DNA from: Parahaliea mediterranea
GTDB taxonomy: Bacteria > Pseudomonadota > Gammaproteobacteria > Pseudomonadales > Halieaceae
Direction: 5' to 3'
Assembly (NCBI RefSeq): GCF_003402235.1
Contig: NZ_QEWO01000006.1
Coordinates: forward strand, 124,001 to 188,000
Length of the DNA stretch: 64,000 bases
A model generated the notes under the pieces. The model was given only the letters and a program-made list of their open reading frames with translations. It was not told the DNA's origin and searched no databases. Within the stretch, counting starts at the first letter, position 1; each line of letters opens with the position of its first letter. The translations under genes were made by a program, and so were the position numbers. Below, in pieces: positions 1 through 7,859 of this stretch.

Positions 1-763
1 CAGTCCAACACTGGAGGCGGTGTGCGACTGGCTCGGCCTTCACGCCCTGCTGCACCGCGCCCCCGATACACTCTCCGCCGGCCAGCGCCAACGGGTATCC
101 ATGGGCCGGGCCCTGCTGGCGGGGCCGCGCCTGCTGCTGCTGGACGAACCCCTGGCCAACCTCGACGGCGACAGCCGCCGGCAGTGCCTGGCCGCCCTGC
201 GCCACGCCATTGCCGCCAGTTGCATACCCGCCCTGTACGTCAGCCACGACGCAGAAGAAGTCAGCCACCTGGCCGATCGCCTGTTGATACTGGACGCGGG
301 GCGGGTGGCAGAACACGGCGCCATGCTGGAACTGTCCAGCCGCATCGACAGCGCCCTGGCCAGGGACGAGCAGGCCGCCGCCATCGTGCGCTGCACACTG
401 GCCGCCCACGACAGCCAATTTGGCCTCAGCGAACTGCACTGCGAAGGCAACCGCCTGTGGGTCAATCACCTGCCGGGCGCGGTGGGCACACAGCATCGCC
501 TGCGCATTCCGGCCCGGGATGTGAGCCTGTGCCGGGAGCGCCCCGAAGGCACCAGCATCCTCAACATTTTGCCGGTACAGCTGGATGCTATAGAGCCGGG
601 CGATGCGCCCCGCCTGCTGGTGCGACTGCGCGTGGGCGAGCAGCACTTGCTGGCGCGCATCACCCGCAAATCCGCCGCCATCTTGCAGCTCAAGGCAGGT
701 GATAGACTGTTCGCCCAGATCAAGAGCACCGCCCTGCTCACAGAGACCGCCGAGCCCGCATGA
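1..763 (+). CDS. modC: Molybdate ABC transporter ATP-binding protein, C-terminal part (cut by window edge)
   Basis: Cytoplasmic ATPase subunit that powers molybdate import with ModA and ModB. The reading frame is open at the left edge, so the Walker A half is missing. Visible are the ABC signature LSAGQRQRVSMGRALL, Walker B LLLLDEPLANLD and the switch histidine in YVSHDAEEV. After these comes a C-terminal region of about 130 residues matching the Mop/TOBE oxyanion-binding domain typical of ModC. The stop codon overlaps the next start (ATGA at 760-763), so translation of srkA is probably coupled. The molybdate assignment rests on the single C-terminal Mop-like domain. Another TOBE-bearing importer ATPase is possible. 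Confidence 0.85.
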   Translation, partial: SPTLEAVCDWLGLHALLHRAPDTLSAGQRQRVSMGRALLAGPRLLLLDEPLANLDGDSRRQCLAALRHAIAASCIPALYVSHDAEEVSHLADRLLILDAGRVAEHGAMLELSSRIDSALARDEQAAAIVRCTLAAHDSQFGLSELHCEGNRLWVNHLPGAVGTQHRLRIPARDVSLCRERPEGTSILNILPVQLDAIEPGDAPRLLVRLRVGEQHLLARITRKSAAILQLKAGDRLFAQIKSTALLTETAEPA

Positions 764-1740
764 ACCAGCACCCCTACGAAGCCCTGACCCCGGACCTCGT
801 CATCGACGCCGTCGAATCCGCCGGCTACCTCAGCGACGCCCGCCTGCTGGCGCTGAACAGCTACGAGAACCGGGTTTACCAGGTGGGGCTGGAAGACGGC
901 GAGCCGCTGATTGCCAAGTTCTACCGCCCCGGTCGCTGGAGCGACGAGCAGATTCTGGAAGAGCACCAGTTCAGCCGCGAGTTGATCGACGCCGATATTT
1001 CCATCGTCGCCCCCCTGGCCAATGCAGCCGGCGAGACACTGCACCGCCACGCGGGTTTTCGTTTTACCCTCTTCCCCCGCCGCGGCGGCTATCCGCCGGA
1101 ACTGGACAACCCGGACAGCCTGCTGGTGCTCGGCCGCACCCTGGGCCGCATTCACGCCGTGGGCGCCGCCCGCCCCTTTGAGCACCGCCCCGCCCTCACC
1201 GTACAGCGCCTGCTGGGCGAACCGCGGGAGTTCATTATCGAGCACTTCATTCCCGCCGAATTGCGCCCGGCCTACGCAACGCTCACCGAGGACCTGCTGG
1301 AGATTGTGGAAACCCTGTGCCGGGAGATTCAGGGCAGCGACTGGATTCGTGTGCACGGCGATTGTCATGTGGGCAATATCCTGTGGCGCGACGATACCGC
1401 CCATTTTGTCGACCTGGACGACTGCTGCACGGCCCCGGCTATTCAGGATCTGTGGATGTTTCTGAGCGGCGAGCGACATGAGCGGGAGTTGCAGCTGTGC
1501 GAGCTGATTGAGGGGTATTCGGAGTTTTGCGATTTTGACCCACGCCAGTTGCGCTGGGTGGAGGCGCTGCGGTCAATGCGTTTGGTGAATTACGCGGCCT
1601 GGCTGGCGCGGCGCTGGGAGGACCCGGCATTTCCGCGCAGTTTTACCTGGTTTAATACCGAGCGGTATTGGGCGGATCATATTCTGGAACTGCGCGAGCA
1701 GTTGGGAGCGTTACAGGAAGAGCCGCTGCGGTTGTTGTGA
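760..1740 (+). CDS. srkA: Stress response serine/threonine kinase SrkA (YihE/RdoA family)
   Basis: 326 residues, the normal length for SrkA, an aminoglycoside-phosphotransferase-fold kinase that protects cells from stress-induced death. The nucleotide-binding N-lobe includes the lysine in PLIAKFYRPGRW. The catalytic loop is HGDCHVGNILW (about residues 200-210) and the metal-binding segment is VDLDDC just after it. The C-terminal helices are complete. The start ATG overlaps the modC stop by four bases. No terminator is obvious downstream, where the gene-free repeat region begins. Confidence 0.9.
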   Translation: MNQHPYEALTPDLVIDAVESAGYLSDARLLALNSYENRVYQVGLEDGEPLIAKFYRPGRWSDEQILEEHQFSRELIDADISIVAPLANAAGETLHRHAGFRFTLFPRRGGYPPELDNPDSLLVLGRTLGRIHAVGAARPFEHRPALTVQRLLGEPREFIIEHFIPAELRPAYATLTEDLLEIVETLCREIQGSDWIRVHGDCHVGNILWRDDTAHFVDLDDCCTAPAIQDLWMFLSGERHERELQLCELIEGYSEFCDFDPRQLRWVEALRSMRLVNYAAWLARRWEDPAFPRSFTWFNTERYWADHILELREQLGALQEEPLRLL

Positions 1741-1795
1741 GGGTTTTTGGCTGCTGTTTGGCGGACTGGTGTTCAGGTTGTCCGCTCTGAGTTGG

Positions 1796-1811
1796 GCGGC
1801 CTTACGGCCGC
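1796..1811 (+). repeat. GC hairpin flanking repeat copy A
   Basis: GCGGCC-TTAC-GGCCGC is a perfect 6-bp stem lying 14 bp outside the left terminal repeat of copy A. The same stem at the same relative place flanks copy B (2531-2547), so it probably belongs to the repeated unit. Confidence 0.6.
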
Positions 1812-1825
1812 TGCATCGCCGCCGC

Positions 1826-2051
1826 CAGGTGAAACCCTTTTGCTACATTCCAGGCGTTCGGTGTGCCTTCCTGTTGTTGTTTTTACCTCGTTAGTTGCAG
1901 ACGGCTTTGGTTGTGGCACCGAGTGCACAGTATCGACGGCACCTTGATCGTTCTGAAGTTCGGTAGTGCCCTTCGCGATGCTTGGAGACGAAGTAAGTGG
2001 AGACCGAGCCCACAGCCGCCGCCTTCCAAGTCCGCAAAAGGGTTTCACCTG
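1826..2051 (+). mobile_element. Repeat copy A: 226-bp MITE-like element with 18-bp perfect terminal inverted repeats
   Basis: It begins CAGGTGAAACCCTTTTGC (1826-1843) and ends with the exact reverse complement (2034-2051). The interior matches copy B in the opposite orientation over essentially its whole length. Similarity is strongest from about 1890 to 2008, including a 25-bp identical core at about 1952-1976 (from CTGAAGTTCGG to CCCTTCGCG). There is no coding potential and I found no clear target-site duplication. It fits a non-autonomous transposable element, but a structured non-coding repeat closed by a terminal helix is equally possible. Confidence 0.65.
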
Positions 2052-2288
2052 TCGACGTCCATGCGGGTGCCAGAGGCAGGGGCGTCACTGCGGGCGGAGA
2101 AGGTTGGTGCTGTGAGTTAAGTTGCACTGCCCAATTCGCCGGGCTGCTAGGCTATCGAACCCCGCAAGCCTCGTTTCAACACCGTCATAGCTTCGCACTC
2201 ACACCCAATCCACTCCCTACTCCCGCAGCCCTCACAAAAGCCAAAACCATGTGACACCGCATCGCCTACCCGACGCGTTGCCGGTGAG

Positions 2289-2515
2289 CAGGTGAGTCTT
2301 TTACGGACTTGGAGGGCGTCGGATGCGAACTCGGTCTTCACTTACCTCGTCTCCAGCCACCGCGAAGGGCACTACCGAACTTCAGAAAGATCAACGCGCC
2401 CAAAATACTGTGCACTCAGGCGCCACAACCAAAGCCGTCCGCAACTAACGGGGTAAAAAACAATAAAAGGAACGCGCACCGCATGCGCCCGTAATGGAGT
2501 AAAAGAGCTCACCTG
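2289..2515 (-). mobile_element. Repeat copy B: 227-bp element, inverted relative to copy A
   Basis: Read on the minus strand it starts CAGGTGAGCTCTTTTAC (2515-2499) and ends GTAAAAGACTCACCTG (2304-2289). The two ends are inverted repeats apart from one single-base indel. It aligns with copy A along its length with substitutions and few gaps, and shares the 25-bp identical core. Its terminal bases differ from those of copy A, yet left and right ends still match each other. Confidence 0.65.
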
Positions 2516-2530
2516 ATCGCCGGCCACGCA

Positions 2531-2547
2531 GCGGCCCAAGGGGCCGC
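2531..2547 (-). repeat. GC hairpin flanking repeat copy B
   Basis: GCGGCC-CAAGG-GGCCGC lies 15 bp outside copy B, the counterpart of the hairpin at 1796-1811 beside copy A. It extends the duplicated unit to about 256-259 bp. Confidence 0.6.
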
Positions 2548-2581
2548 CGACGCACACGCCTCCGACCACCACCCCCAACAA

Positions 2582-3307
2582 CTACCCCCGCCTGGACCGC
2601 GGATGCACCACCCCCCAGGCCCACCGCCAGAAGCTATTACCCCCCAACACCTCCCGATCCACCTCATCAAAAAACCGCTCCATCCCCTGCGGATCGGCAA
2701 AATAATCCATTCGGGTTGTAAAGCCACGATCAGAATCCAGCTGCTTCACCACTTTTGCAGGATTGCCGGCCACCACCACATTGGGCGGCACGTCCCGGGT
2801 TACCACGGCGCGGGCGGCCACCACGGAATTGTCGCCGATGGTCACCCCCTTCAGCACGGTGGCGTGGTCCCCCAGCCACACGTTGCTGCCAATGTGTACG
2901 GGCGTTACGCGCTCGTCGCGCCGGGTGCGGTCGTATATGCCATGCCAGTCGGAATCTGTCACGTAGGCACCATTGGCAAACATGGTGCCATCGCCAATGG
3001 TGATTTCGTCGGAGGCGCTGATGCGCGAGCCCGGGCTCATCAACACGCAGTCGCCAATGGTGACGCGCCCGGCGCCTTCCTGCCGGCCCCACACGCCAAT
3101 CTCCACCCGGTGCTGGGGCTCGCCGATGGCGGTGAAGCTGCGCCCGATGCGGATGTTGGGGCCGGAGATGTGCACGTACCAGGGCTTCATCACGGTCTCA
3201 AAGGGGCCGAAGGATTCGCACTCTGGGCGCAGGAAGTAATCGGTGTACCAACGCCGGAAGGAGAGGTAGGCTTTTTTCAGCCAGTAGGGACGGTTGTCCT
3301 TGCGCAT
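2582..3307 (-). CDS. Left-handed beta-helix (hexapeptide repeat) acyltransferase
   Basis: 241 residues. The middle and C-terminal parts show the repeated [LIV]-G-x4 hexapeptide pattern (VTIGDCVLMSPGS, ITIGDGTMFANGA, VHIGSNVWLGDHA, VTIGDNSVVAARA). The usual ending follows: PPNVVVAGNPAKVVK. This is the WbbJ/LacA type of trimeric acetyl- or succinyltransferase that acts on sugars or small metabolites. The substrate cannot be told. The N-terminal about 60 residues (YWLKKAYLSFRRWYTDYFLRP) are basic and aromatic and may contact the membrane. The ATG at 3307 has only a weak ribosome-binding site. It is divergent from the TrmB-like gene. Confidence 0.8.
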   Translation of the reverse strand: MRKDNRPYWLKKAYLSFRRWYTDYFLRPECESFGPFETVMKPWYVHISGPNIRIGRSFTAIGEPQHRVEIGVWGRQEGAGRVTIGDCVLMSPGSRISASDEITIGDGTMFANGAYVTDSDWHGIYDRTRRDERVTPVHIGSNVWLGDHATVLKGVTIGDNSVVAARAVVTRDVPPNVVVAGNPAKVVKQLDSDRGFTTRMDYFADPQGMERFFDEVDREVLGGNSFWRWAWGVVHPRSRRG

Positions 3308-3459
3308 GAAGGGCTGCCTTGTGCTGGCGATTACGTTACTGGCACGGGAGGGGCGGCGGCGCGGTTAGCCAGCGCTGCGGCGCCCGTTTACCATGGCGGC
3401 CCCGGCACGCGAGCGCGGCGCCACTGGCCGGGCCACACTGTTACAGGAGCCTACTGCTT

Positions 3460-4104
3460 TTGCAAGCCAACTCACGCCCGGTCAGCAGCAACCAGTGCTG
3501 GACGCACCCGAAGTTACCCGCCGTGGTTCGCCGCCATCTGGCGGCGCCCTGGCGCAAGCCGGTGGCGGATTACAACCGGGCTGCCTTTGCCGCGCTGGAA
3601 GACGCCCTGGCCACGGCGCCGCGGCCGCTGGTGCTGGATTCCTTCTGCGGCACTGGCCAGAGCACGGCTACCCTGGCCCGGCGCCATCCTGATCACCTGG
3701 TAGTGGGCATCGACAAGTCGGCCCAGCGCCTTGAGCGCCATGTGGTGGGAGGCAGCGATAACTACCTGCTGCTGCGGGCAGAATGCGAGGGCATCTGGCA
3801 ATTGCTGCTGCAACGGGGCTGGCAGCCGCAGTACCACTACCTGCTCTACCCCAACCCCTGGCCCAAATCGGGCCACCTCCAGCGGCGCGTTCACGGCCAC
3901 GCCAGTTTCCCCCTGCTGTTGCAGCTCGGCGGGGCGATTGAGCTGCGCTCCAACTGGCAGCTGTATGTGGAGGAGTTTGGACTGGCCATGCAGCTGGCGG
4001 GCAGGCCCGGGCAGGTGCTGCGCATTGCCGGCGACCCGCCCCTCACGCTTTTTGAAGACAAGTACCGCAAAAGCGGCCACGCCCTGTGGTGTTACCGCGG
4101 CTGA
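3460..4104 (+). CDS. TrmB-like tRNA (guanine-N7)-methyltransferase family protein
   Basis: About 214 residues. Motif I is LVLDSFCGTGQSTATLA followed by the acidic VVGIDKS. The TrmB hallmark appears as YPNPWPKSGHLQRRVHGH. An ending with DKYRKSGHALW matches the family's K/R-rich C-terminal loop. Known members transfer methyl from SAM to G46 of tRNA. Start: the frame stays open to 3319, but the upstream part is Arg/Gly-rich and not family-like. TTG at 3460 follows AGGAG (3445-3449) and gives the expected N-terminus (ANSRPVSS). This may be a second TrmB-type paralogue with a different target. Confidence 0.75.
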   Translation: MQANSRPVSSNQCWTHPKLPAVVRRHLAAPWRKPVADYNRAAFAALEDALATAPRPLVLDSFCGTGQSTATLARRHPDHLVVGIDKSAQRLERHVVGGSDNYLLLRAECEGIWQLLLQRGWQPQYHYLLYPNPWPKSGHLQRRVHGHASFPLLLQLGGAIELRSNWQLYVEEFGLAMQLAGRPGQVLRIAGDPPLTLFEDKYRKSGHALWCYRG

Positions 4105-4169
4105 GTGCGGGGGTATGATGGGCGGCGTAGTGTCCGGTATGATGGCCGGCCCGACTGGAGATAGCATTG

Positions 4170-4991
4170 ATGCCTGTAATTCACGATGACCCGGTGTGGG
4201 AACGCATCCACGAGGAGACCCGCGCCCAGGCGGCGGCAGAGCCCATGCTGGCCAGCTACCTGCACGCCACCATCCTCAACCACAGCCGGCTGGAGCACGC
4301 GCTCAGCTTTCATCTCGCCAACCAGCTCGACAGCCCGGCGGCCTCCGCCCTGCTGCTGCGCGAGGTGATGGAAGAAGCCCTCACCGACGACAGCTGCCTG
4401 CGCAAAACCGTGCGCGCCGACCTGCTGGCGGTGGAGGAGCGCGACTCGGCCTGCCACGAACTCTATGTGCCCTTTTTGTATTTCAAGGGCTTCCACGCCC
4501 TGCAGACCCACCGGGTGGCGCACTGGCTGTGGAACCGCGGGCGCCGCTCGCTGGCGCTGTTTTTCCAGAACCGCATGTCGTCGGAATTCGGGGTGGATAT
4601 TCACCCGGCGGCCAAACTCGGTCACGGCCTGCTGCTGGATCACGCCACGGGCCTGGTGATCGGCGAAACCGCCGTGGTTGGCAACAATGTGTCCATCCTG
4701 CAATCGGTGACCCTGGGCGGCACCGGCAAGGAGGACGGCGACCGGCACCCGAAAATCGGCAACGGGGTGCTGATCAGCGCCGGCGCCAAGATCCTCGGCA
4801 ATATCCGGGTGGGGGACGGCGCCAAGGTGGGCGCGGGTTCAGTGGTGCTGGAGGAAGTGCCGCCGCATACCACGGTGGCCGGGGTGCCGGCGAAGGTGGT
4901 GGGCCGCCCCGCCTCGCCCTCGCCAGCGTTGGAGATGGAACACGATTTCTGCTGCGACGAGGCCGCTGCCAAGCAGCAAAAGGCCAGCTAG
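4170..4991 (+). CDS. cysE: Serine O-acetyltransferase
   Basis: 273 residues, the length of E. coli CysE. It catalyses L-serine + acetyl-CoA to O-acetylserine, the first step of cysteine synthesis. The helical N-terminal domain (residues 1-140) includes REVMEEALTDDS. The beta-helix has HPAAKLGHGLLLDHATG, VIGETAVVGNN and VTLGGTGKEDGDRHPKIG, where the conserved active-site histidines sit. The tail EMEHDFCCDE resembles the flexible C-terminus that binds cysteine synthase. GGAG at 4157-4160 serves ATG 4170. An in-frame TTG at 4167 is the alternative. serA, which feeds serine synthesis, lies 1.6 kb downstream. Confidence 0.93.
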   Translation: MPVIHDDPVWERIHEETRAQAAAEPMLASYLHATILNHSRLEHALSFHLANQLDSPAASALLLREVMEEALTDDSCLRKTVRADLLAVEERDSACHELYVPFLYFKGFHALQTHRVAHWLWNRGRRSLALFFQNRMSSEFGVDIHPAAKLGHGLLLDHATGLVIGETAVVGNNVSILQSVTLGGTGKEDGDRHPKIGNGVLISAGAKILGNIRVGDGAKVGAGSVVLEEVPPHTTVAGVPAKVVGRPASPSPALEMEHDFCCDEAAAKQQKAS

Positions 4992-5010
4992 TCAGCGGGT
5001 AGCGGCCTGT

Positions 5011-5037
5011 CGCCTGAGCGGGGCTGCTCCTCAGGCG
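5011..5037. terminator. Hairpin between convergent cysE and the flavoprotein gene
   Basis: CGCCTGAG (5011-5018) and CTCAGGCG (5030-5037) form a perfect 8-bp stem with an 11-nt loop. The stem contains the stop codon of the minus-strand gene. There is no T-run, so it may be a pause or Rho-assisted bidirectional terminator rather than a classical one. Confidence 0.4.
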
Positions 5038-6446
5038 TCGAAGATTTTGCCCGGGTTCATGATGCCCTCCGGGTCAAACACCCGCTTGATCTGGCGCATC
5101 AGGTCGATCTCCAGCGCCGAGCGGCTGTAGGGCAGGTAGTCTTTCTTTAACAGGCCAACGCCGTGCTCGGCGGACACGCTGCCGCCGTAGCGTTGGACAA
5201 TCTCAAACACCCACTGGCTCACCTCGCCACACTGGCGTTTGAAGTCATCCACCGGCAGATGGTCGGGCTTGAGCACGTTCAGGTGGACGTTGCCATCGCC
5301 AATATGGCCGAACCAGACGATTTCGAAATCCGGATAGGCCCCGTTGACCACCTGCTCCACCTCGGCGAGAAAGTCCGGCACTTTGGACACGGTGGTGGAG
5401 ATGTCATTTTTGTAGGGCGTCCAGCGGGTGATGGTTTCCGAGATATCCTCGCGCAAGCGCCACAGGTTTTCGGCCTGGGCGACGCTCTGGCTGATCACGC
5501 CATCCACCACCCAGCCCTGTTCCACGCAGTGCTCGAAGAGGCTCATGGCCTGCTCCATGTCCGCCTCGGTGACCTGTTCGAATTCCAGCAGGGCGTAGTA
5601 TTCGGCGGGGGTTTCGAAGGGGCGCTGCAGGCCCTGGTGCTCCACCACCTTCGCCAGCGCCAGTTCAGAGAAGAACTCGAAGGCCTGCAGGTCCATGGCT
5701 GCCTGGTAGGCCGCCAGCACCTGCATGATGGCGCCCATGTCCGGCACCCCCAGCACCAGCACGGCCGGATCCTTCGGCGGGCGGGCCAGGGCCATGGTGG
5801 CCTCTACCACAATGCCGAGGGTGCCCTCGGCGCCAATCACCAACTGGCGCAGGTCGTAGCCGGCGTTGTTCTTGACCAGGCCGCGGTTCAAATCCAGCAG
5901 CTCGCCGGTGCCGGTGACCAGCTTCAGGCCCGCCACCCAGTCGCGGGTCATGCCGTGGCGAATCACCTTGATGCCGCCGGCGTTGGTGGAGATATTGCCA
6001 CCGATCTGGCTGGAACCGGCAGAGGCGAAGTCCACCGGGTAGAACAGGCCCTGGGCCTGGGCAAATTGCTGCAACTGCTCGGTGATCACCCCGGCGCCGC
6101 AGCGCACGGTGCGCTCCACCGGGTTGAAGTCGGCAATGGCGTTGAGACGATCCAGGGCGACCACCAGCTCGCCGCAGGTTGCCACCGCCCCGGCACTGAG
6201 GCCGGTGCGCCCGCCGGAAGGCACGATGGCCAGACGCTCGCGCGCCGCCAGGCGCACGATGGCCTGCACTTCCTCGATAGAACCCGGCAGCACCACGGCG
6301 GCGGGGGCCGGGGTATGGAAGCGGGTCCAGTCGCGGCCGTAGTGCGCGGCGGATTCTGCATCGGTCAACACCCGCTCTGAGCCCACGATGGCCGCCAGGT
6401 CAGACAGGGTCGCGGGGCTCAGCTGGGGGGTGGCCAGATCGTTCAC
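5031..6446 (-). CDS. FAD-binding D-2-hydroxyacid dehydrogenase (D-2-hydroxyglutarate dehydrogenase / GlcD-type)
   Basis: 471 residues of the VAO/PCMH flavoprotein family. The FAD-binding motifs are IVPSGGRTGLSAGA (about residues 80-95) and FASAGSSQIGGNISTNAGG (about 140-160). The C-terminal FAD-oxidase domain has FGHIGDGNVHLNV and SAEHGVGLLKKDYL, the metal- and substrate-binding histidines of D-2-hydroxyglutarate/D-lactate dehydrogenases. It probably oxidises D-2-hydroxyglutarate. That product is a known side-product of SerA, which is encoded divergently next door. Start: GTG at 6446 is preceded by CGAGGA at good spacing. A longer frame opens with GTG at 6470 but lacks a ribosome-binding site. 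Confidence 0.8.
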   Translation of the reverse strand: MNDLATPQLSPATLSDLAAIVGSERVLTDAESAAHYGRDWTRFHTPAPAAVVLPGSIEEVQAIVRLAARERLAIVPSGGRTGLSAGAVATCGELVVALDRLNAIADFNPVERTVRCGAGVITEQLQQFAQAQGLFYPVDFASAGSSQIGGNISTNAGGIKVIRHGMTRDWVAGLKLVTGTGELLDLNRGLVKNNAGYDLRQLVIGAEGTLGIVVEATMALARPPKDPAVLVLGVPDMGAIMQVLAAYQAAMDLQAFEFFSELALAKVVEHQGLQRPFETPAEYYALLEFEQVTEADMEQAMSLFEHCVEQGWVVDGVISQSVAQAENLWRLREDISETITRWTPYKNDISTTVSKVPDFLAEVEQVVNGAYPDFEIVWFGHIGDGNVHLNVLKPDHLPVDDFKRQCGEVSQWVFEIVQRYGGSVSAEHGVGLLKKDYLPYSRSALEIDLMRQIKRVFDPEGIMNPGKIFDA

Positions 6447-6502
6447 GGAAGGTCCTCGGGTAATTTTCACGGCGCGCCGGGGCCGGCGCTGTTTTCAGGG
6501 CG

Positions 6503-6520
6503 GCGTATGGTACCATACGC
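6503..6520. promoter_or_regulatory. 18-bp perfect palindrome in the shared serA / dehydrogenase promoter region
   Basis: GCGTATGGTACCATACGC reads the same on both strands and lies in the 125-bp divergent intergenic region, 52 bp before serA. Its place and symmetry fit the operator of a dimeric regulator controlling one or both genes. It could also be a short intrinsic hairpin in the serA leader. The regulator is unknown. Confidence 0.5.
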
Positions 6521-6571
6521 GCCCCTCGCAACCCCCACAGACACAGTCTTTATCACGGAGCCGGCACCGCC

Positions 6572-7801
6572 ATGGCGCAACAGTCTTTGGAAAAGAGCAA
6601 GATCAAATTCCTCCTGCTGGAGGGCGTGCATCCCTCTGCCGTGGAAACCCTGCGCCAGTCAGGCTACGAGAACATTGAGCTGCACCAGAAGGCCCTGCCC
6701 ACCGAGGAACTCAAAGCAGCCATTGCCAGCGCCCACTTTGTTGGTATTCGCTCGCGCACCCAGCTCACCGAGGACGTTTTCGAGGCGGCCCAGAAGCTGG
6801 TGGCCGTGGGCTGTTTTTGTATCGGCACCAACCAGGTGGATTTGGCCGCGGCCACCCAGCGCGGCATTGCCGTGTTCAACGCCCCCTTCAGCAACACCCG
6901 CTCGGTGGCGGAGCTGGTGATTGCCGAGGCCATCCTGCTGCTGCGCGGCGTGGCCCAGAAGAACGCTGCCGCCCACCGCGGCCAGTGGCAGAAATCCGCC
7001 GCCAATTCCTTTGAAATTCGCGGCAAGAAGCTGGGCATTATCGGCTACGGCAACATCGGCATGCAGCTGGGCGTGATCGCCGAGAGCATGGGCATGCAGG
7101 TTCTGTTCTACGACGTGGTGAACAAGCTGCCCCTGGGCAACGCGCGCCAGGTGCCGAGCCTCAACCAGCTGCTGTCCCAGGCCGACGTGGTGAGCCTGCA
7201 TGTGCCGGAAACCGCCAGCACCCAGAACATGATTGGCGCCGAACAGCTGGCGCTGATGCCCGCCGGCAGCATCCTGATCAACGCCTCCCGCGGCACAGTG
7301 GTGGATATCGACGCCCTGGCCACGGCCCTGCGCGAGGAAAAACTGGCCGGCGCCGCCATCGATGTGTTCCCGGTGGAGCCACGCTCCAACGACGAGGAGT
7401 TTGTCTCGCCCCTGCGCGAGTTCGACAACACCATTCTCACCCCCCACATTGGCGGCAGCACAGTGGAAGCCCAGGAAAACATCGGCATGGAAGTGGCCGA
7501 AAAGCTGGCCCGCTACTCGGACAACGGCACCACCACCTCTGCGGTGAACATGCCGGAAGTGGCCCTGCCGGAACACGCCGGCAGCCACCGTCTGCTGCAC
7601 ATCCACCACAATGTGCCCGGGGTGATGAGCGCCATCAACACCATCTTCTCCGAGAACGCCATCAACGTCTCTGCCCAGTTCCTGCAGACCAACGAGAAGG
7701 TCGGCTATGTGGTGATCGACATCGACGCCGAATACTCCGACATCGCGCTGGAAAAACTGGCCGCCGTAGACGGTACGATTCGCACTCGCGTACTATTCTG
7801 A
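6572..7801 (+). CDS. serA: D-3-phosphoglycerate dehydrogenase
   Basis: 409 residues, the E. coli-type SerA length. It oxidises 3-phosphoglycerate to 3-phosphohydroxypyruvate, the first step of serine synthesis. The NAD-binding motif is LGIIGYGNIGMQLG (about 153-166). The catalytic Arg/Glu/His are in NASRGTVVDI, FPVEPRSND and LTPHIGGST. A C-terminal ACT domain (about 340-409, beginning HNVPGVMSAINTIF) allows feedback inhibition by serine. SerA enzymes can also reduce 2-oxoglutarate to D-2-hydroxyglutarate, which fits the divergent dehydrogenase. Confidence 0.95.
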   Translation: MAQQSLEKSKIKFLLLEGVHPSAVETLRQSGYENIELHQKALPTEELKAAIASAHFVGIRSRTQLTEDVFEAAQKLVAVGCFCIGTNQVDLAAATQRGIAVFNAPFSNTRSVAELVIAEAILLLRGVAQKNAAAHRGQWQKSAANSFEIRGKKLGIIGYGNIGMQLGVIAESMGMQVLFYDVVNKLPLGNARQVPSLNQLLSQADVVSLHVPETASTQNMIGAEQLALMPAGSILINASRGTVVDIDALATALREEKLAGAAIDVFPVEPRSNDEEFVSPLREFDNTILTPHIGGSTVEAQENIGMEVAEKLARYSDNGTTTSAVNMPEVALPEHAGSHRLLHIHHNVPGVMSAINTIFSENAINVSAQFLQTNEKVGYVVIDIDAEYSDIALEKLAAVDGTIRTRVLF

Positions 7802-7859
7802 GCACGCCTTGTGGCGCGCCCCACTTGCGCGCCGCACCCTGACCGGAACCCAACCACCC

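Larger units (their letters stand above)
1741..2581. other. 841-bp gap without a credible gene
   Basis: No open frame here has a recognisable domain. The short frames lie inside a repeat and read through on both strands. Base composition is visibly less GC-rich than the flanking genes. The gap holds two inverted copies of a repeat (1826-2051 and 2289-2515), each preceded by a GC hairpin. The 237-bp spacer between them (2052-2288) is pyrimidine-rich in its second half and carries nothing I can name. Most of the gap is therefore repeat-derived DNA. Confidence 0.75.

Noticed and set aside
2130-2200. tRNA-like piece (CGAACCCCGC) in the gap
   Set aside because: No T-loop consensus, no acceptor pairing and no cloverleaf could be drawn on either strand.
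1747-2727. Cluster of 60-90 codon frames on both strands in the srkA/acyltransferase gap
   Set aside because: They lie in or across the repeated elements, several overlap each other, and none has a plausible ribosome-binding site or domain.
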